The position numbers were made by a program, and so were the translations under genes. From Pavlovales sp. CCMP2436 (lineage: Eukaryota; Haptophyta; Pavlovophyceae; Pavlovales): a stretch of 14,529 nt of DNA. Where the stretch lies: assembly GCA_026770615.1 (NCBI GenBank), contig MU631423.1:241428-255956 (forward strand), given 5' to 3'. This document shows, piece by piece, positions 14,420-14,529 of the stretch; within the stretch, counting starts at the first letter, position 1; each line of letters starts with the position of its first letter. The notes beneath the pieces are model-generated. The model ran no database searches and had not been told where the DNA came from. It saw only the letters and a program-made list of their open reading frames with translations.

Positions 14420-14529
14420 ATGGTCGTGGATCAGATCATCGCGCGCTTCGAGCTGGCCTGGGTCGCTCACCAGCACCTCGCCATCGACGAGTCCATGGAC
14501 AAGTGTCTGTCCAAGTACTGCCCGTTCCT
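14420..14529 (+). CDS. piggyBac-like transposase exon with IDES motif, runs off the window
   Basis: Open to the end of the window. The peptide MVVDQIIARFELAW then HLAIDESMDKCLSKYCPF matches the piggyBac-family (DDE_Tnp_1_7-type) region in which a short helix is followed by ISIDESM and a KQYxP-like word. The Asp in IDES is the position of the first catalytic Asp in that family. The usual GR in the following KGR word is absent here (DKCLSKYCPF). The remaining catalytic residues would lie beyond the window. Confidence 0.65.
   Translation, partial: MVVDQIIARFELAWVAHQHLAIDESMDKCLSKYCPF

Overview
This is a piece of a eukaryotic nuclear genome. It is crowded with microsatellites and homopolymer tracts, has GC-rich coding blocks, shows splice-like exon edges, and carries degenerate retroelements plus a piggyBac-type transposase fragment. 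No prokaryotic operons, tRNA, rRNA or CRISPR are visible. Very GC-rich short-exon genes, AT-rich or microsatellite introns and a single-exon sulfotransferase-like type II membrane protein would fit a unicellular alga, perhaps a haptophyte or stramenopile. That placement is an inference and not firm.

Bases 1-2690: CA and GATA repeats lead into minus-strand coding material. Five short blocks (1334-1257, 1115-1056, 914-885, 831-703, 309-286) are whole numbers of codons, in phase 0, and bounded by AG and GT/GC, so they look like exons of one gene with low-complexity introns. Upstream lies a large acidic exon (about 2530-1837) with a putative GC-AG microsatellite intron. A retroelement tail (1574-1681) sits between the two.

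Bases 2690-6790: three minus-strand protein-coding loci. They are an unrecognised ~267-aa protein (3071-3874), a basic/poly-Glu protein whose 3' half is frame-broken (about 4577-5272), and a complete single-exon sulfotransferase-like type II membrane protein (5656-6759), the best-supported gene here.

Bases 6790-12150: a plus-strand retroelement graveyard. One open copy (6861-8204) has a CCHC zinc motif of the non-LTR retrotransposon type and an RNase H-like domain. It is followed head to tail by a frameshifted copy (8180-8870) whose proline-rich linker has grown into tandem repeats (8889-9600). A further decayed element (10902-12149) shares its 3' region (hairpin plus terminal tail) with the second copy. 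The same tail occurs alone on the minus strand at 1574-1681.

Bases 12150-14529: a putative 242-bp terminal-inverted-repeat element (12338-12579), a tandem promoter-like repeat block (12985-13213), an acidic ORF, an exonuclease-like ORF that has lost its first catalytic motif, and two exons of a piggyBac-like transposase. The exons are separated by a trinucleotide-repeat intron, and the gene runs off the window. Joining the two exons at the obvious splice site gives a one-base frame mismatch, so this transposase may be dead or mis-sequenced.
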